Positions 18,360-28,285 of a stretch of 64,000 nucleotides of DNA are shown here, piece after piece. Location: NCBI GenBank assembly GCA_035294265.1, contig DATGLK010000044.1:56900-120899 (forward strand). Direction: 5' to 3'. A program made the translations under genes and the position numbers. The notes under the pieces were generated by a model. That model saw nothing but the letters and a program-made list of their open reading frames with translations, made no database searches and had not been told where the DNA came from. Source of the DNA: Candidatus Binataceae bacterium. Its GTDB lineage: Bacteria > Desulfobacterota > Binatia > Binatales > Binataceae. Positions within the stretch are counted from its first letter, which is position 1; each line of letters begins with the position of its first letter.

Positions 18360-19489
18360 CATTCATGAGACAAGCGATCATCGATCTGGGCCAACGGCGC
18401 GAGGCTGGCACCCATCCAGGCCTACTTCTGCAGAAATACCTCTCCGCTCAAAAGGATCCGCAAGAGCGCCGCGCGCTCCTGAGCGCAGCACAGAAGGCAG
18501 CGCCAAATACCGGGCCGGTTTATGCCGAAGCCTTCGCGCGCTGGATTCGATCATTTCCCGAGGACGATCTACATCTTGCCCGGCAGCTAACGACGGCCAG
18601 CCGGTTGATCGTTGGGCTGGGATCGGAAAATGTCCTGGAGACCGGACTGCGTCTCCATCATACCTACGGCGTTCCGATCATACCGGGCTCGGCGCTTAAG
18701 GGGCTGGCTTCCCACTACTGCCATGAGGTCTGGGGACAGCGGCTGGCCCCAGAAGCATCTCAAGAGAATCGGCGCTTCCAACGCCGCGGCGATTACCACA
18801 CCTTGCTATTCGGCAAAACCGAGGACGGCGGCGTAATCGCCTTTCACGATGCTTGGTTGGTCCCCGAGGCGCTCGACGGTGCCTTGCGCCTAGATGTGAT
18901 GACGCCGCACCACCCGAAGTGGCAGACTAACGAGGCACCGCCCACTGACTTTGATAGCCCAAATCCGGTCTCCTTTTTGTCGGTGGCTGGCACATTCGAA
19001 ATTCGCGTTTCCTGGATCGGCCCCACTGGTACACAGCGTGATCTGGCCGAGAGTTGGACCTCGCTCGCGATGAAACTCCTACTAAAGGCCCTGGCCGATT
19101 GGGGGGTGGGAGGCAAGACCAGTAGTGGTTACGGGCGGCTGGTTTCCCTCGAAGCGACACAAAGCGGCCCACAGCCGCCGCCCGCCTCTACCAAGACGGT
19201 TGTACTGCCGAAAACCAACGAGAGAGTTCAGGCCCGATTGCTCGAACAACGGACCAACAAAGGAGGCTGGAAAGCGGTCCATGAGGGCTCGGGGCTAAGC
19301 GGTGCGATTAACAATACGAACGACGTTCCCGCAGACAAGGCGGCGGGCGACATCCTCGAACTCATCGTCGCCCACGTCAATGAACGTGAAATCGGGTTCC
19401 GCTATCCTACCGCCGCAGACGAGGCACGCGCCCAGCGGCCGCCAAGCCGAAAGTCCCCTGCCAACCGCGGAGGCAACCGGAGAAGATGA
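18356..19489 (+). CDS. cmr6: Type III-B CRISPR RAMP protein Cmr6 with C-terminal extension
   Basis: A 377-residue protein. Residues 1-265 are the Cmr6 RAMP core: LTTASRLIVGLGSENVLETG, then HHTYGVPIIPGSALKGLASH, and the G-loop DWGVGGKTSSGYGRL. Beyond about 275 lies a linker and an extra domain of some 80 residues (KGGWKAVHEGSGLSG, DILELIVAHVNEREIGFRYP), ending in an Arg/Lys-rich tail. The extension has alternating strands like a small OB/S1-type barrel; that reading is tentative. The ATG overlaps the cmr5 stop, and the stop overlaps the next ATG (ATGA). Confidence 0.9.
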   Translation: MTFMRQAIIDLGQRREAGTHPGLLLQKYLSAQKDPQERRALLSAAQKAAPNTGPVYAEAFARWIRSFPEDDLHLARQLTTASRLIVGLGSENVLETGLRLHHTYGVPIIPGSALKGLASHYCHEVWGQRLAPEASQENRRFQRRGDYHTLLFGKTEDGGVIAFHDAWLVPEALDGALRLDVMTPHHPKWQTNEAPPTDFDSPNPVSFLSVAGTFEIRVSWIGPTGTQRDLAESWTSLAMKLLLKALADWGVGGKTSSGYGRLVSLEATQSGPQPPPASTKTVVLPKTNERVQARLLEQRTNKGGWKAVHEGSGLSGAINNTNDVPADKAAGDILELIVAHVNEREIGFRYPTAADEARAQRPPSRKSPANRGGNRRR

Positions 19490-20577
19490 TAACCCAGTTG
19501 CTGCTTTTATCGACCTGCGGCACCAGCGTGCTTACCAACAACGCCGATAAGGAGACTGAGCGCTGGCTGAAGTCCATCACGAACAATGTGGCGCTGGAAG
19601 GCGCGGATGCCGTGCGGCTTGAAGCACATGTGGCTAAGCGCGGCGAGCGCCTGGAGAAAGCCGACGCCTCCGAGCGTCGCCGGCTTAGCGCGGAAATCAA
19701 CGGGATAAGCGCCGTGCTCGACCGATGGAAGCCAAGCCGCGTTCAGCATCTCTTGGTCCACAGCGACACGGCCGTGGGCAAGGCCGCGGTAGATCTTGTA
19801 AAAGCCGTCCTCGATAAGGACGGTCAGCAAGTGCAGCTTTTAACAGCGTCCGGCCTGCGAACCGACAATCTGTTGTCCTTCCGCGAAGCGATCGCCCATC
19901 TCACTGTCCAGATTGAAGAATGGATCCCGGGTCATCGGCAGCGCGGCTGGAGAGCGCTTTTCAACCTGACCGGCGGTTTCAAGTCCGTCAACGCCTACCT
20001 TCAGGCTCTGGGCATGATTTACGCCGACGGCTGCGTATTCTTCTTTGAGGGCTCTTCTGAACTGATGGAGATTCCCCGCTTGCCAGTACGGCTTGCCGAA
20101 GCCGACGAAATACGCCCATACACGAGCGTGTTCAGGCGGCTGAAGCATGGGTATCAGGTTAGCGAGCGCGACGCCGTCGGAGTATCAGATTCGCTGCTGA
20201 TGTTCGATGACGGTCAGGCCACGACCAGCGTCTGGGGCGATGTCGTGTGGAGCCGCGTGCGCAAAAAGCTGTTTGCGGAGGGCCTGCTCGATCCGCTCTC
20301 GCCCAAGCTTGTGATAAGGGAGCCCGTTCGTGAAGCGTTCCGCGAACTGGAAGAGGCGCGGCGGATGCAGGTCAATGACGCCCTCGACGCGCTCTCGGCT
20401 CACCTTGACAGGGTGCGCGCGCTGGTGAAATCAGAGGCTTTCAAAAAGCTCTCGGGGAACCCCTCACCTCCCTCAACCCACGAGTTTTATCTCTGGAGCG
20501 ATGGCGCCGCATGGCGGCTGTTCGGCCATTACGAGAACGAGCGTTTCATCGCCGATTCGCTCGGTCCCCATTTGTGA
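19486..20577 (+). CDS. CARF-domain CRISPR effector (APE2256/Csm6-like), possible RelE-type tail
   Basis: A 363-residue protein whose first 200 residues form a CARF-type Rossmann domain: LLLLSTCGTSVLTN at the start, and LFNLTGGFKSVNAYLQALG (GGFKS at 163-167), then FEGSSELMEIPRLPV, as in the APE2256 family. CARF domains bind the cyclic oligoadenylates made by Cas10. A middle region (about 210-300) resembles a winged helix. The last 50 residues (FKKLSGNPSPPS, then DGAAWRLFGHYENERF) resemble the sheet of RelE/ParE toxins, which would make it a CARF-RelE mRNA interferase; this is a pattern judgement. The ATG overlaps the cmr6 stop by 4 bases, tying it firmly to the operon. Confidence 0.8.
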   Translation: MITQLLLLSTCGTSVLTNNADKETERWLKSITNNVALEGADAVRLEAHVAKRGERLEKADASERRRLSAEINGISAVLDRWKPSRVQHLLVHSDTAVGKAAVDLVKAVLDKDGQQVQLLTASGLRTDNLLSFREAIAHLTVQIEEWIPGHRQRGWRALFNLTGGFKSVNAYLQALGMIYADGCVFFFEGSSELMEIPRLPVRLAEADEIRPYTSVFRRLKHGYQVSERDAVGVSDSLLMFDDGQATTSVWGDVVWSRVRKKLFAEGLLDPLSPKLVIREPVREAFRELEEARRMQVNDALDALSAHLDRVRALVKSEAFKKLSGNPSPPSTHEFYLWSDGAAWRLFGHYENERFIADSLGPHL

Positions 20578-20585
20578 GTGGCGTC

Positions 20586-21836
20586 ATGCCGAACGATTCA
20601 CGGTACCTGCTGATCTGCACAGTGGGAGGGAGCCCGGAGCCCATCGTCGAGACGATCCGCCAATGGCAGCCCGCACGGCTGCTGTTGGTGTCCAGCGCGG
20701 GCACCAGGGCTGCGGCCGAGGAGATAGCCAAGGGTTGCGGCAGCTTGCCGCCGGGCGCATGGAACAACATAGACGTTGGGGACGCTCAGGATCTGTTCGA
20801 GAAATGTGTCAGCCGAATGCGCGGGCTGAACGAAGAGGTTATAGCTTGGCAGAGGAGAGGGCCAGCCCACCAAGTAGTCATCGGCTTTACGGGAGGGACC
20901 AAATGCATGTCCGCGGCCTTGGCGCTCGTTGCACGGCGCTGGCCCTGCACATTCTCGTACGTAACCGGCAAGGAGCGGACGAAGGGCGGCGTCGGCATAG
21001 TGGTATCCGGGACGGAGCACAGATCGACTCAGAATCCCTGGAACGCGCTGGGTTATCAAGCTATCGAAGATGCTTGCTTGCTATTCGATCGGCAGGCGTT
21101 CGCATCCGCCGTGGAACAATTGGATAGCGCACGCCGGGCCGTCGACGACGAGTCCGTCAAGAGGACGCTCTCGACCTTCCATCAGCTCTGCGAAGCATAT
21201 GGACTATGGGATCGCTTTCAACACGCGGCGGCCCTTTCGCAGCTGAATGCGGCGATTAAGAATAGGAACGACCTGCTGGCCGAGCTGGGAACAACCCATG
21301 GTCAGGCGGTTGTCGATAGCATCGAGCGAAACCGTGGGTCTTTGCGGGAACTCGCCAAACCATTATCCCGCCTGACGGTTGCCGATCTGCTGGCCAATGC
21401 CCGCAGACGCCGGGACGAGGGGCGCCACGATGACGCGATTGCGCGCCTCTATCGAGCAATCGAGTCGCTGGCGCAGCTAGCCTTGGCCGAACGCCACGCC
21501 ATCGCGAGCACCGATGATGTGGCGCTGGCGATGGTTCCTGAACCGCTCCGCGAACGCTGGGAGTTACGCGCCGACCGCGGGAAACTGCGCCTCGGCCTGC
21601 AGGACGCCTATGAACTCCTGGATGCGCTTGGTGACGAAATAGGCAGGGCATTCAAAGATCTCAACCTCCATGATCGCGAGCGCTCTCCCCTGGCCGCCCG
21701 CAACCGCTCGATCCTGGCGCATGGCTTCCAGCCGGCGAGTGAGCAGGACTTCCGTAGGCTTTGGGATGCGGCTATGAAACTCGGCCGCTTCGAAGAACAC
21801 GAGCTACCGGCTTTCCCGCGCTTGACCAAGTCGTAG
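20586..21836 (+). CDS. CARF-HEPN CRISPR effector (TIGR02710-like, Csm6/Csx1 group)
   Basis: A 416-residue protein. The CARF domain shows LLICTVGGSPEPIVETI and VIGFTGGTKCMSAALALVAR, the T/GGTK(S/C)MS signature of the TIGR02710 group. The C-terminal half is helical with two helix-rich blocks and ends with RNRSILAHG, where Arg374-x4-His379 is the HEPN ribonuclease motif. Binding of cyclic oligoadenylate should switch on non-specific RNA cutting. The start may be ATG 20586 or GTG 20574, the latter overlapping the previous stop by 4 bases. It ends the operon. Two different CARF effectors on one operon imply a layered response. Confidence 0.85.
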   Translation: MPNDSRYLLICTVGGSPEPIVETIRQWQPARLLLVSSAGTRAAAEEIAKGCGSLPPGAWNNIDVGDAQDLFEKCVSRMRGLNEEVIAWQRRGPAHQVVIGFTGGTKCMSAALALVARRWPCTFSYVTGKERTKGGVGIVVSGTEHRSTQNPWNALGYQAIEDACLLFDRQAFASAVEQLDSARRAVDDESVKRTLSTFHQLCEAYGLWDRFQHAAALSQLNAAIKNRNDLLAELGTTHGQAVVDSIERNRGSLRELAKPLSRLTVADLLANARRRRDEGRHDDAIARLYRAIESLAQLALAERHAIASTDDVALAMVPEPLRERWELRADRGKLRLGLQDAYELLDALGDEIGRAFKDLNLHDRERSPLAARNRSILAHGFQPASEQDFRRLWDAAMKLGRFEEHELPAFPRLTKS

Positions 21837-22279
21837 GGAATCCTTCGCTGACGCTCAGGATGGCGCAGGGGCAGCCGTGGCCTGGCTTACCCAACCCCTG
21901 CGAAAACCCGGATATGAAATCCAGAACAGGGTAGTTCTAACTGGGTGCCTGGCGCGCCGATCTCGCCCATCCTTAGGTTTATCCGCCATCGGCTTGCGGC
22001 GCGTGCCACCCACGGTGACGTGAGCTTCAGCGGGGTAGAGCCGCTCGACGTTACTACTAATCGGTACGACTTAAACCAGGTTGAGGTGGCGGTTGGCGGC
22101 GTCGTTGCTGACCGTGGTCGCGGGGCGGGTTTTTCTGATTGCGCCGCCCAGCGAAGGATCGCAGGCGACCCACCATACCTCGCCGCGGCGCGGTTCGCCG
22201 CGTTCAAGGGATCATTCGACTTTGCCTTCCGCAGCCTCGAAGCTTCGGCTCTTTGCCTCCGCTGGTTATCCGCACACTG
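21837..22279. other. 443-base gap after the CRISPR operon, with a small inverted repeat
   Basis: Three bases past the last CRISPR gene an imperfect hairpin (21840-21861, ATCCT...AGGAT) begins. Palindromes of this kind recur between genes in many GC-rich genomes and may act as a weak terminator. A 106-codon minus-strand open frame (21887-22207) has no recognisable family and odd composition, so I do not call it a gene. The rest shows nothing. Confidence 0.4.
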
Positions 22280-25021
22280 CTACACGTCCTTGAAGCGGGC
22301 CTTCTTGTTGCCTTCCAGCGACGCCTGAGCCGCCGCCAGCCGCGCGATCGGTACCCGAAAAGGAGAGCAGGAGACGTAATCCAATCCCAAGCGATGACAC
22401 AACTTGACGCTGTCGGGATCGCCGCCGTGCTCGCCGCAAATCCCCAGCTTGAGCTTGGCATTAGCCTTGCGCCCGCGCTCGATCGCGATCCGCATCAGGC
22501 CGCCGACGCCGGCGGCATCCAGCCCCTGAAACGGATCGCGCGCATAAATCCCACGCTCCACATAGGTGCCCAGGAACTGACCGGAATCATCGCGCGACAA
22601 GCCGTAGGTCATCTGGGTCAGGTCGTTGGTGCCGAAGGAGAAGAAATCGGCCACGGCGCCAATCTGATCGGCGACGATACAGGCGCGCGGGACTTCGATC
22701 ATGGTGCCGACCTTGTACTTCAGCCGCACCCCGTTGCTCAGCACCTCGCGCGCCACCGCGTGGATATCCTCGGCCAGCAGCTCCAATTCGCGCCGATCGC
22801 CGATCAGCGGGAGCATGATTTCGGGCAGCACCTTGACGCCTTCACCCACCAATTGCGCCGCGGCTTCGAAAATCGCGCGGGCCTGAGCCCGATAGATCTC
22901 GGGATACACGATTCCCAGCCGCGAGCCACGCAACCCCAGCATCGGATTGAATTCCACCAACCGATCGCGCGTCTTGGTCAACTGTTCCTGGCTAACGCCG
23001 ATTTTGGCCGCCAACTCGCGCAGCTCGTGCTCCTCCTTGGGCAGGAACTCGTGCAGCGGCGGGTCGAGCAGGCGGATTGTAACCGGCAGCCCTTCCATCG
23101 CGCGCAGGATACCGATGAAATCCGCCCGCTGCATCGGAATAATCTTCGCCAACGCGCGGGCGCGGGCGGCGGCGTCCTCGGCCAAAATCATCTCGCGCAC
23201 GGCATCGATACGGTCGGCCTGGAAAAACATGTGCTCGGTGCGGCACAGGCCGATACCCTCGGCGCCAAATTGCCGCGCCACCGCCGCGTCATGCGGGGTA
23301 TCGGCGTTGGCCCGCACTCCCAGCCGTCGCTCCCCGTCGGCCCACGACATGAATTTCTGGAACACCGGCGACATCGCCGCTTCCACCGTCGGCACCATCC
23401 CGTCGAACACCTCACCGGTCGAGCCGTCTAGGGTCAGGTACTCACCGCGGTGTAGTACTCGGCCGTTGACCGCCAAACTGCCGGCGCGATAGTCGATATT
23501 CAGCTCGCCGCATCCCGCCACGCAGCATTTGCCCATCCCGCGCGCGACCACCGCCGCATGGCTGGTCATCCCACCACGCGCGGTCAAGATCCCCTCGGCC
23601 GCCTGCATCCCGTTGATATCTTCGGGCGAGGTCTCGATCCGCACCAGGATCGCCTTGCGCCCGGCGGCGGCCACCGCCACCGCCTCCTCGGCCGAGAACG
23701 CCACCTCGCCGGCGGCAGCGCCGGGCGAGGCCGGCAGGCCGCGGCACAGGACGTGTTTGTCGGCTTTGGGATCCAAGCGCGGATGGAGCAGCTGATCCAG
23801 TTGCAGGGGCTCGATGCGCCCCAGCGCCGTCTTGCGATCGATCAGCTTCTCGCCCACCATCTCGACCGCGATATTGACCGCGGCCTCGGCCGTGCGCTTG
23901 CCGTTGCGGGTCTGAAGCATAAACAGGTGGCCGCGCTCGATCGTGAACTCCATGTCCTGCATGTCGCGGAAATGCTTTTCCAAGCGGCCGGCGATTTTCA
24001 GCAGCTCGCCGTAAACCTTGGGAAAGCTCTCCTCCAGGCTCTGATGGTGGGCCTGGCGCTGCGCTTCGGAGACGCCGTTGCGCTGGGCCCAGTGCTGGCT
24101 TGCGCGCAAACTGATTTGCAGCGGCGTGCGAATGCCGGCAACCACGTCCTCACCCTGGGCGTTGGGCAGGTATTCGCCATAGATGCCCTTCTCGCCAGTG
24201 GCTGGATCGCGCGTGAAGGCGACGCCGGTGGCGCAATCGTCGCCCAGGTTGCCGAACACCATCGATTGCACCGTGACCGCGGTACCCCAATCGTCGGGAA
24301 TGCCGTTGAGCTTGCGATAGCTGATGGCGCGCTCGTTCTGCCAAGAGCCGAAGACCGCGCCGATCGCCGCCCAGAGCTGTTCGTAGGGATCTTGGGGCAC
24401 ATCATGGCCGGTGCGCCGTTTGATGAACTCGCGGAAATCGGCCACCAGTTCCTTGAGATCGTCGACCGACAGCTCCAGGTCGCCGCTGACGCCGCGCGCC
24501 TTTTTCTTATGCTCGATCAGCTCCTCGAACGGATCGGGATCGTGCTTGTCCTCGGGCTTGAGCTTGAGCACCACGTCGCCGTACATCTGGCAGAAGCGCC
24601 GATAGGAATCCCAGGCGAAGCGGGGGTTGCGGCTGACCCGCTCCAACCCCACCACGGTCTGATCGGTCAGCCCCAGGTTGAGCACGGTGTCCATCATCCC
24701 AGGCATCGAGACCCGGGCCCCCGAGCGAACCGAGACCAGCAGCGGATTGTCGGCCGATCCGAACTGGCGACCGAGCGTTTTTTCTATCCGCGCCACGCTC
24801 TTTTCGACCGCCTTCTCCAAGCCCTTGGGATAGCTCTCGTCATGCTCGTAGAAGTAGGTGCAGACGCGAGTGGAGATGGTGAAGCCGGGCGGCACCGGCA
24901 ACTTGAGCGAGGCCATCTCGGCCAGGTTAGCTCCCTTGCCACCCAACAGTTCGCGCATATCGGCGCGCCCCTCAGCCACGCCACCGCCAAAAAAATAAAT
25001 CTCGGGATGCAGACGCGCCAT
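22280..25021 (-). CDS. ppdK: Pyruvate, phosphate dikinase
   Basis: A 913-residue cytoplasmic enzyme interconverting pyruvate + ATP + Pi and phosphoenolpyruvate + AMP + PPi. The ATP-grasp domain begins [15 protein letters not shown] and contains [19 protein letters not shown]. The swivelling domain carries [16 protein letters not shown] with phospho-acceptor His488. The PEP/pyruvate barrel ends with [11 protein letters not shown] and [10 protein letters not shown] with the catalytic Cys. Length is normal. ATG 25021 has AGGAG 11 bases upstream; a TTG at 25030 is too close to it. It lies 82 bases downstream of glyS, a pairing seen in other bacteria. Confidence 0.97.
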   Translation of the reverse strand: MARLHPEIYFFGGGVAEGRADMRELLGGKGANLAEMASLKLPVPPGFTISTRVCTYFYEHDESYPKGLEKAVEKSVARIEKTLGRQFGSADNPLLVSVRSGARVSMPGMMDTVLNLGLTDQTVVGLERVSRNPRFAWDSYRRFCQMYGDVVLKLKPEDKHDPDPFEELIEHKKKARGVSGDLELSVDDLKELVADFREFIKRRTGHDVPQDPYEQLWAAIGAVFGSWQNERAISYRKLNGIPDDWGTAVTVQSMVFGNLGDDCATGVAFTRDPATGEKGIYGEYLPNAQGEDVVAGIRTPLQISLRASQHWAQRNGVSEAQRQAHHQSLEESFPKVYGELLKIAGRLEKHFRDMQDMEFTIERGHLFMLQTRNGKRTAEAAVNIAVEMVGEKLIDRKTALGRIEPLQLDQLLHPRLDPKADKHVLCRGLPASPGAAAGEVAFSAEEAVAVAAAGRKAILVRIETSPEDINGMQAAEGILTARGGMTSHAAVVARGMGKCCVAGCGELNIDYRAGSLAVNGRVLHRGEYLTLDGSTGEVFDGMVPTVEAAMSPVFQKFMSWADGERRLGVRANADTPHDAAVARQFGAEGIGLCRTEHMFFQADRIDAVREMILAEDAAARARALAKIIPMQRADFIGILRAMEGLPVTIRLLDPPLHEFLPKEEHELRELAAKIGVSQEQLTKTRDRLVEFNPMLGLRGSRLGIVYPEIYRAQARAIFEAAAQLVGEGVKVLPEIMLPLIGDRRELELLAEDIHAVAREVLSNGVRLKYKVGTMIEVPRACIVADQIGAVADFFSFGTNDLTQMTYGLSRDDSGQFLGTYVERGIYARDPFQGLDAAGVGGLMRIAIERGRKANAKLKLGICGEHGGDPDSVKLCHRLGLDYVSCSPFRVPIARLAAAQASLEGNKKARFKDV

Positions 25022-25103
25022 CGGCTTCAATTCTCCTCGCTGAGCTTGCTGAACTGATTAAAGGCCGCCGCCAAGCGGCCGTGCAAGAGCACCCGCCCCG
25101 CGA

Positions 25104-26444
25104 CTAGCGCTCCCAGCCGATACGCCGGGCGATCTCCTCGCCCAAGGCGCCGACGTGCACGCGCTCCTGCTGCGCTGAATCGCGCGCGCGCAGGGTGACG
25201 GTATCGTCGGCCAGGCTTTGATGGTCAACTGTAACGCAAAACGGCGTCCCCACCTCGTCCTGGCGGCGATAGCGGCGCCCGATCGACCCCGCCTGATCAT
25301 AGGCGGCGTTGAACCGCCGCTGCATCGCCTGGTAAATCGCCTGCGCCTTCTCGGGCATCCCACCCTTGCGCAAGAGCGGAAACACCGCGACCTTCACCGG
25401 TGCCAGGCGCGGGTCCAGCCGCAACACGATGCGCTCTTCGTTATCCATCACGTCTTCATCATAGGCGTCGAGCAAGAAGGCCAGCAGGGCCCGATCGACC
25501 CCGGCCGCCGGCTCAATCACCCAGGGACGAAAGCGGCTACGGCTCTCCTCGTCGAAATAGCTCAAGTCGTGCCCGCTCATCTCGGCATGGCGGTCCAGGT
25601 CGAAACTGCCGCGCTTGGCCACTCCCTCCAGCTCACCCCATCCAAAGGGGTAGAGGTACTCGATATCGGTGGTGCCGCGCGAATAATGGGAGAGTTCGTC
25701 GGCGCCGTGAGGGCGGCGGCGCAAATGGTCGGGCCGCAGCCCGAAATTGAGGTACCAGCTGAAGCGCTGCTCCAGCCAGTAATCGAACCACTGAGCTTCC
25801 TGCGCCGGATCGGGCTTGATGAAGAATTCCATCTCCATCTGCTCGAACTCGCGGGTACGAAAGACGAAATTGCCCGGCGTGATCTCGTTGCGAAAGGATT
25901 TGCCGATCTGAGCTATACCCAAGGGCAATTTGACGCGCTGGGTATCCACGATGTTGGCGAAGTTGACGAAAATTCCTTGCGCCGTCTCCGGGCGCAGATA
26001 GACCGTGCTGGCGGTGTCCTCCACCGGCCCCATGAAGGTCTTGAACATAAGGTTAAATTGGCGCGCCGCGGTCAGCTCGCCGCCGCAGGCCGGACAACGC
26101 GCGCCGACCTGGTCGGCGCGAAAGCGCTGCTGACAGCTTTTGCAATCCACCAGCGGATCGGTGAAGTTCTGCAGATGGCCGGAGGCCTCCCAGGTGCGCG
26201 GATGCATCAGGATGGCGGCGTCGATGCCGACCACGTCGGCACGCCGTTGCACCATCTCGCGCCACCACGCCTCCTTGACGTTGCGCTTGAGTTCAACCCC
26301 CAGCGGCCCGTAATCCCAAGTCGAGCCCAGGCCGCCATAGATGTCGCTGGAGGGAAAGATCAGGCCCCGCCTCTTGCACAGGTTGACCAGTTTTTCCATC
26401 GTAACCCGAACCGGCGCGGTGGGGGTGGTTTGTTCCTGGGACAA
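25104..26444 (-). CDS. glyS: Glycyl-tRNA synthetase, alpha2 (single-chain) type
   Basis: A 446-residue class II synthetase that charges tRNA-Gly. Motifs include LCKRRGLIFPSSDIYGGLGS at the start, a zinc-type insert (CKSCQQRF and CPACGG), motif 2 near FRNEITPGNFVFRTREFEQ and the C-terminal anticodon-binding fold. The start appears to be TTG 26444, since AGGAGG lies 7 bases before it; an in-frame ATG at 26399 would still keep the catalytic domain. This is the homodimeric type, not the alpha2beta2 type of E. coli, which bears on placement of the organism. Ppdk follows on the same strand. Confidence 0.95.
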   Translation of the reverse strand: MSQEQTTPTAPVRVTMEKLVNLCKRRGLIFPSSDIYGGLGSTWDYGPLGVELKRNVKEAWWREMVQRRADVVGIDAAILMHPRTWEASGHLQNFTDPLVDCKSCQQRFRADQVGARCPACGGELTAARQFNLMFKTFMGPVEDTASTVYLRPETAQGIFVNFANIVDTQRVKLPLGIAQIGKSFRNEITPGNFVFRTREFEQMEMEFFIKPDPAQEAQWFDYWLEQRFSWYLNFGLRPDHLRRRPHGADELSHYSRGTTDIEYLYPFGWGELEGVAKRGSFDLDRHAEMSGHDLSYFDEESRSRFRPWVIEPAAGVDRALLAFLLDAYDEDVMDNEERIVLRLDPRLAPVKVAVFPLLRKGGMPEKAQAIYQAMQRRFNAAYDQAGSIGRRYRRQDEVGTPFCVTVDHQSLADDTVTLRARDSAQQERVHVGALGEEIARRIGWER

Positions 26445-26621
26445 GCTTCCCTCCTGCTGATACGGCCGCGCTCAGGCGCGACGCGAAGCATCAATCTTAA
26501 CCGCGGCTTGCGCTCGGCGCGAGAGTAGGACGGGGGTCAGGCCGCACCGGCGCCAAAGGCGCTCGAAAAGATTACACTAACGGGGTCGCGCACCGGACCA
26601 CGGGGCGCGCAAAGGACTATC

Positions 26622-26951
26622 ATGAGGCGAGGCGGCATCTATCTGGGCCTGATCGCGATTGTGGCGCTGGTGAGCGCTGGCTGCGGCCATTACCTGCGCG
26701 CCAGCGGCGGACAGACCAGCGTGGCGGTCTATCCCGACGAGGCTACCTTCGTCAAGGTCAAAAGTCTGGAGGGCCAGGGCGGCCCGATGGCGATCGTGGG
26801 AAATCTGGGGGAAAACGTCCTGGCCAAAAGGCTGGACGATCGCACGCGGGTGCGGATTATTTCACGCGATCATCTCGGTGCTCAAATCGAGGTAATCGAG
26901 GGTCCCAACAAGGGGTATCGCGGCTTCGTCCCCAAATCCAATCTGGGCTGA
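26622..26951 (+). CDS. Small putative lipoprotein with SH3-like domain
   Basis: A 109-residue exported protein. A charged start and hydrophobic helix (YLGLIAIVALVSAGC) end at a Cys in a weak lipobox, so it is probably a lipoprotein. The rest (TRVRIISRDHLGAQIEVIEG, then NKGYRGFVPKSNLG) looks like a bacterial SH3-like barrel. Neighbouring genes on both sides are on the other strand, so it is transcribed alone. Function unknown. Confidence 0.7.
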   Translation: MRRGGIYLGLIAIVALVSAGCGHYLRASGGQTSVAVYPDEATFVKVKSLEGQGGPMAIVGNLGENVLAKRLDDRTRVRIISRDHLGAQIEVIEGPNKGYRGFVPKSNLG

Positions 26952-26986
26952 GCCTGTGGCTAAGCGAGAGAGAGGGATAGGTGACT

Positions 26987-27340
<354 letters not shown>

Positions 27341-27351
27341 TCATACCCCAG

Positions 27352-27372
27352 GGCGGTAAATTGCCTACCGCC
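27352..27372 (-). promoter_or_regulatory. Inverted repeat in the glnB leader
   Basis: Seven-base perfect arms (GGCGGTA and TACCGCC) with a 7-base loop lie 27 bases before the glnB start. A TATACT about 40 bases further upstream could be a -10 box, which would place the repeat in the transcript or just after the start. It may be an operator or an mRNA stem; there is no T-run to make it a terminator. Confidence 0.35.
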
Positions 27373-27582
27373 ATTTTGCCGCGCGACCATCCTGAACCTT
27401 AAGTATAGCGTACCCCCATCCCGATGCCATCTCGTGCCGACCACCCTTAATGGCGCGGTGCCACCCGAGCCCAGGACGCAACCTCGATGCCAAGTCTAGC
27501 CGCACCGCTTGCCTTGGCGGAGAGCGGCTTGATGGTGAAAATTCGAGCGATTGCCGGGTGGCTAGGCAGCCGCTGGCGCCAT

Positions 27583-28194
27583 TTATCCGTCGGAAACGCC
27601 ATGCGTCAGCCTGAACTCAGGTTCCTGGCCGCGGATCAGCCGGCGCAGATTGTGCCGATGGCGCCACAGCACCAACAGCGCCATCGCCAACCCCAGATGC
27701 AAGAAGTTGGCCGGATAACCCCACAGTCCTAGCACCAGCGGCAGGGCGATGGCGGCACTGACCGAGCCCACCGAGACAATCCGGGTCAGCGCCAGCCCCA
27801 GCACGAAGATCAGCAGGATCATCACGGCCACCGGCGGCGCCAATCCCAGCCAGATGCCCAACCCCGAGGAGATCCCGCGCCCACCGCCGAAGAACAAGAA
27901 AATCGAATATAAGGAGCCCAGAAAGGCCGCCAGCGCAATCAGCGTCAGACCAGCGGGGCTCACCTCCAAGACGCGTCCCCCCATCACCGGCACCAAGCCC
28001 TTGAGGACGTCGCCCAGGAAGGTAATCGCCGCCGCCCGGCCGCCGATGCTACGGGCGACGTTGGTCATCCCGACGTTGCCCGAACCCACGGCACGCGGGT
28101 CAACCCCAAAGGCTTTTCCGACCCACACCCCGACGGGAAGCGAACCGATCAAATATGCGAGAATCAAGACCCCCCAGGAGGCTAACGCAACCAT
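27583..28194 (-). CDS. plsY: Glycerol-3-phosphate acyltransferase PlsY
   Basis: A 203-residue inner-membrane enzyme with five to six hydrophobic segments that moves an acyl group from acyl phosphate to glycerol 3-phosphate, the first step of phospholipid synthesis. Conserved blocks are LIGSLPVGVWVGK, GSGNVGMTNVARSIG and GGGRGISSGLGIWLG. The last normally reads GGKGVATxxG; here the lysine is arginine and the following residues differ, a mild departure. It stands between glnB and the tRNA-Pro gene on the same strand. Confidence 0.9.
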   Translation of the reverse strand: MVALASWGVLILAYLIGSLPVGVWVGKAFGVDPRAVGSGNVGMTNVARSIGGRAAAITFLGDVLKGLVPVMGGRVLEVSPAGLTLIALAAFLGSLYSIFLFFGGGRGISSGLGIWLGLAPPVAVMILLIFVLGLALTRIVSVGSVSAAIALPLVLGLWGYPANFLHLGLAMALLVLWRHRHNLRRLIRGQEPEFRLTHGVSDG

Positions 28195-28285
28195 CCCGCC
28201 CTCCGCCGCAGCGGCCTAAACCTACGTGTTGCCAACGGCGCCGGCTGGCCGCCTCGGGGAGGCCCGGCGCCCTTGGCCTGATAGA

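Noticed and set aside
21887-22207. 106-codon open frame on the minus strand after the CRISPR operon
   Set aside because: No family features, unusual composition and no ribosome site; more likely chance openness in GC-rich DNA.
23558-25057. Long open frame (499 codons) opposite ppdK
   Set aside because: It is the mirror of a certain gene; codon bias of ppdK creates antisense openness.
25218-26528. Long open frame (436 codons) opposite glyS
   Set aside because: Antisense shadow of a certain gene with no domain of its own.
27400-27450. Possible sigma-54 promoter before glnB
   Set aside because: The GG and GC elements are 9 bases apart, not the required 10, and the rest of the consensus is poor.
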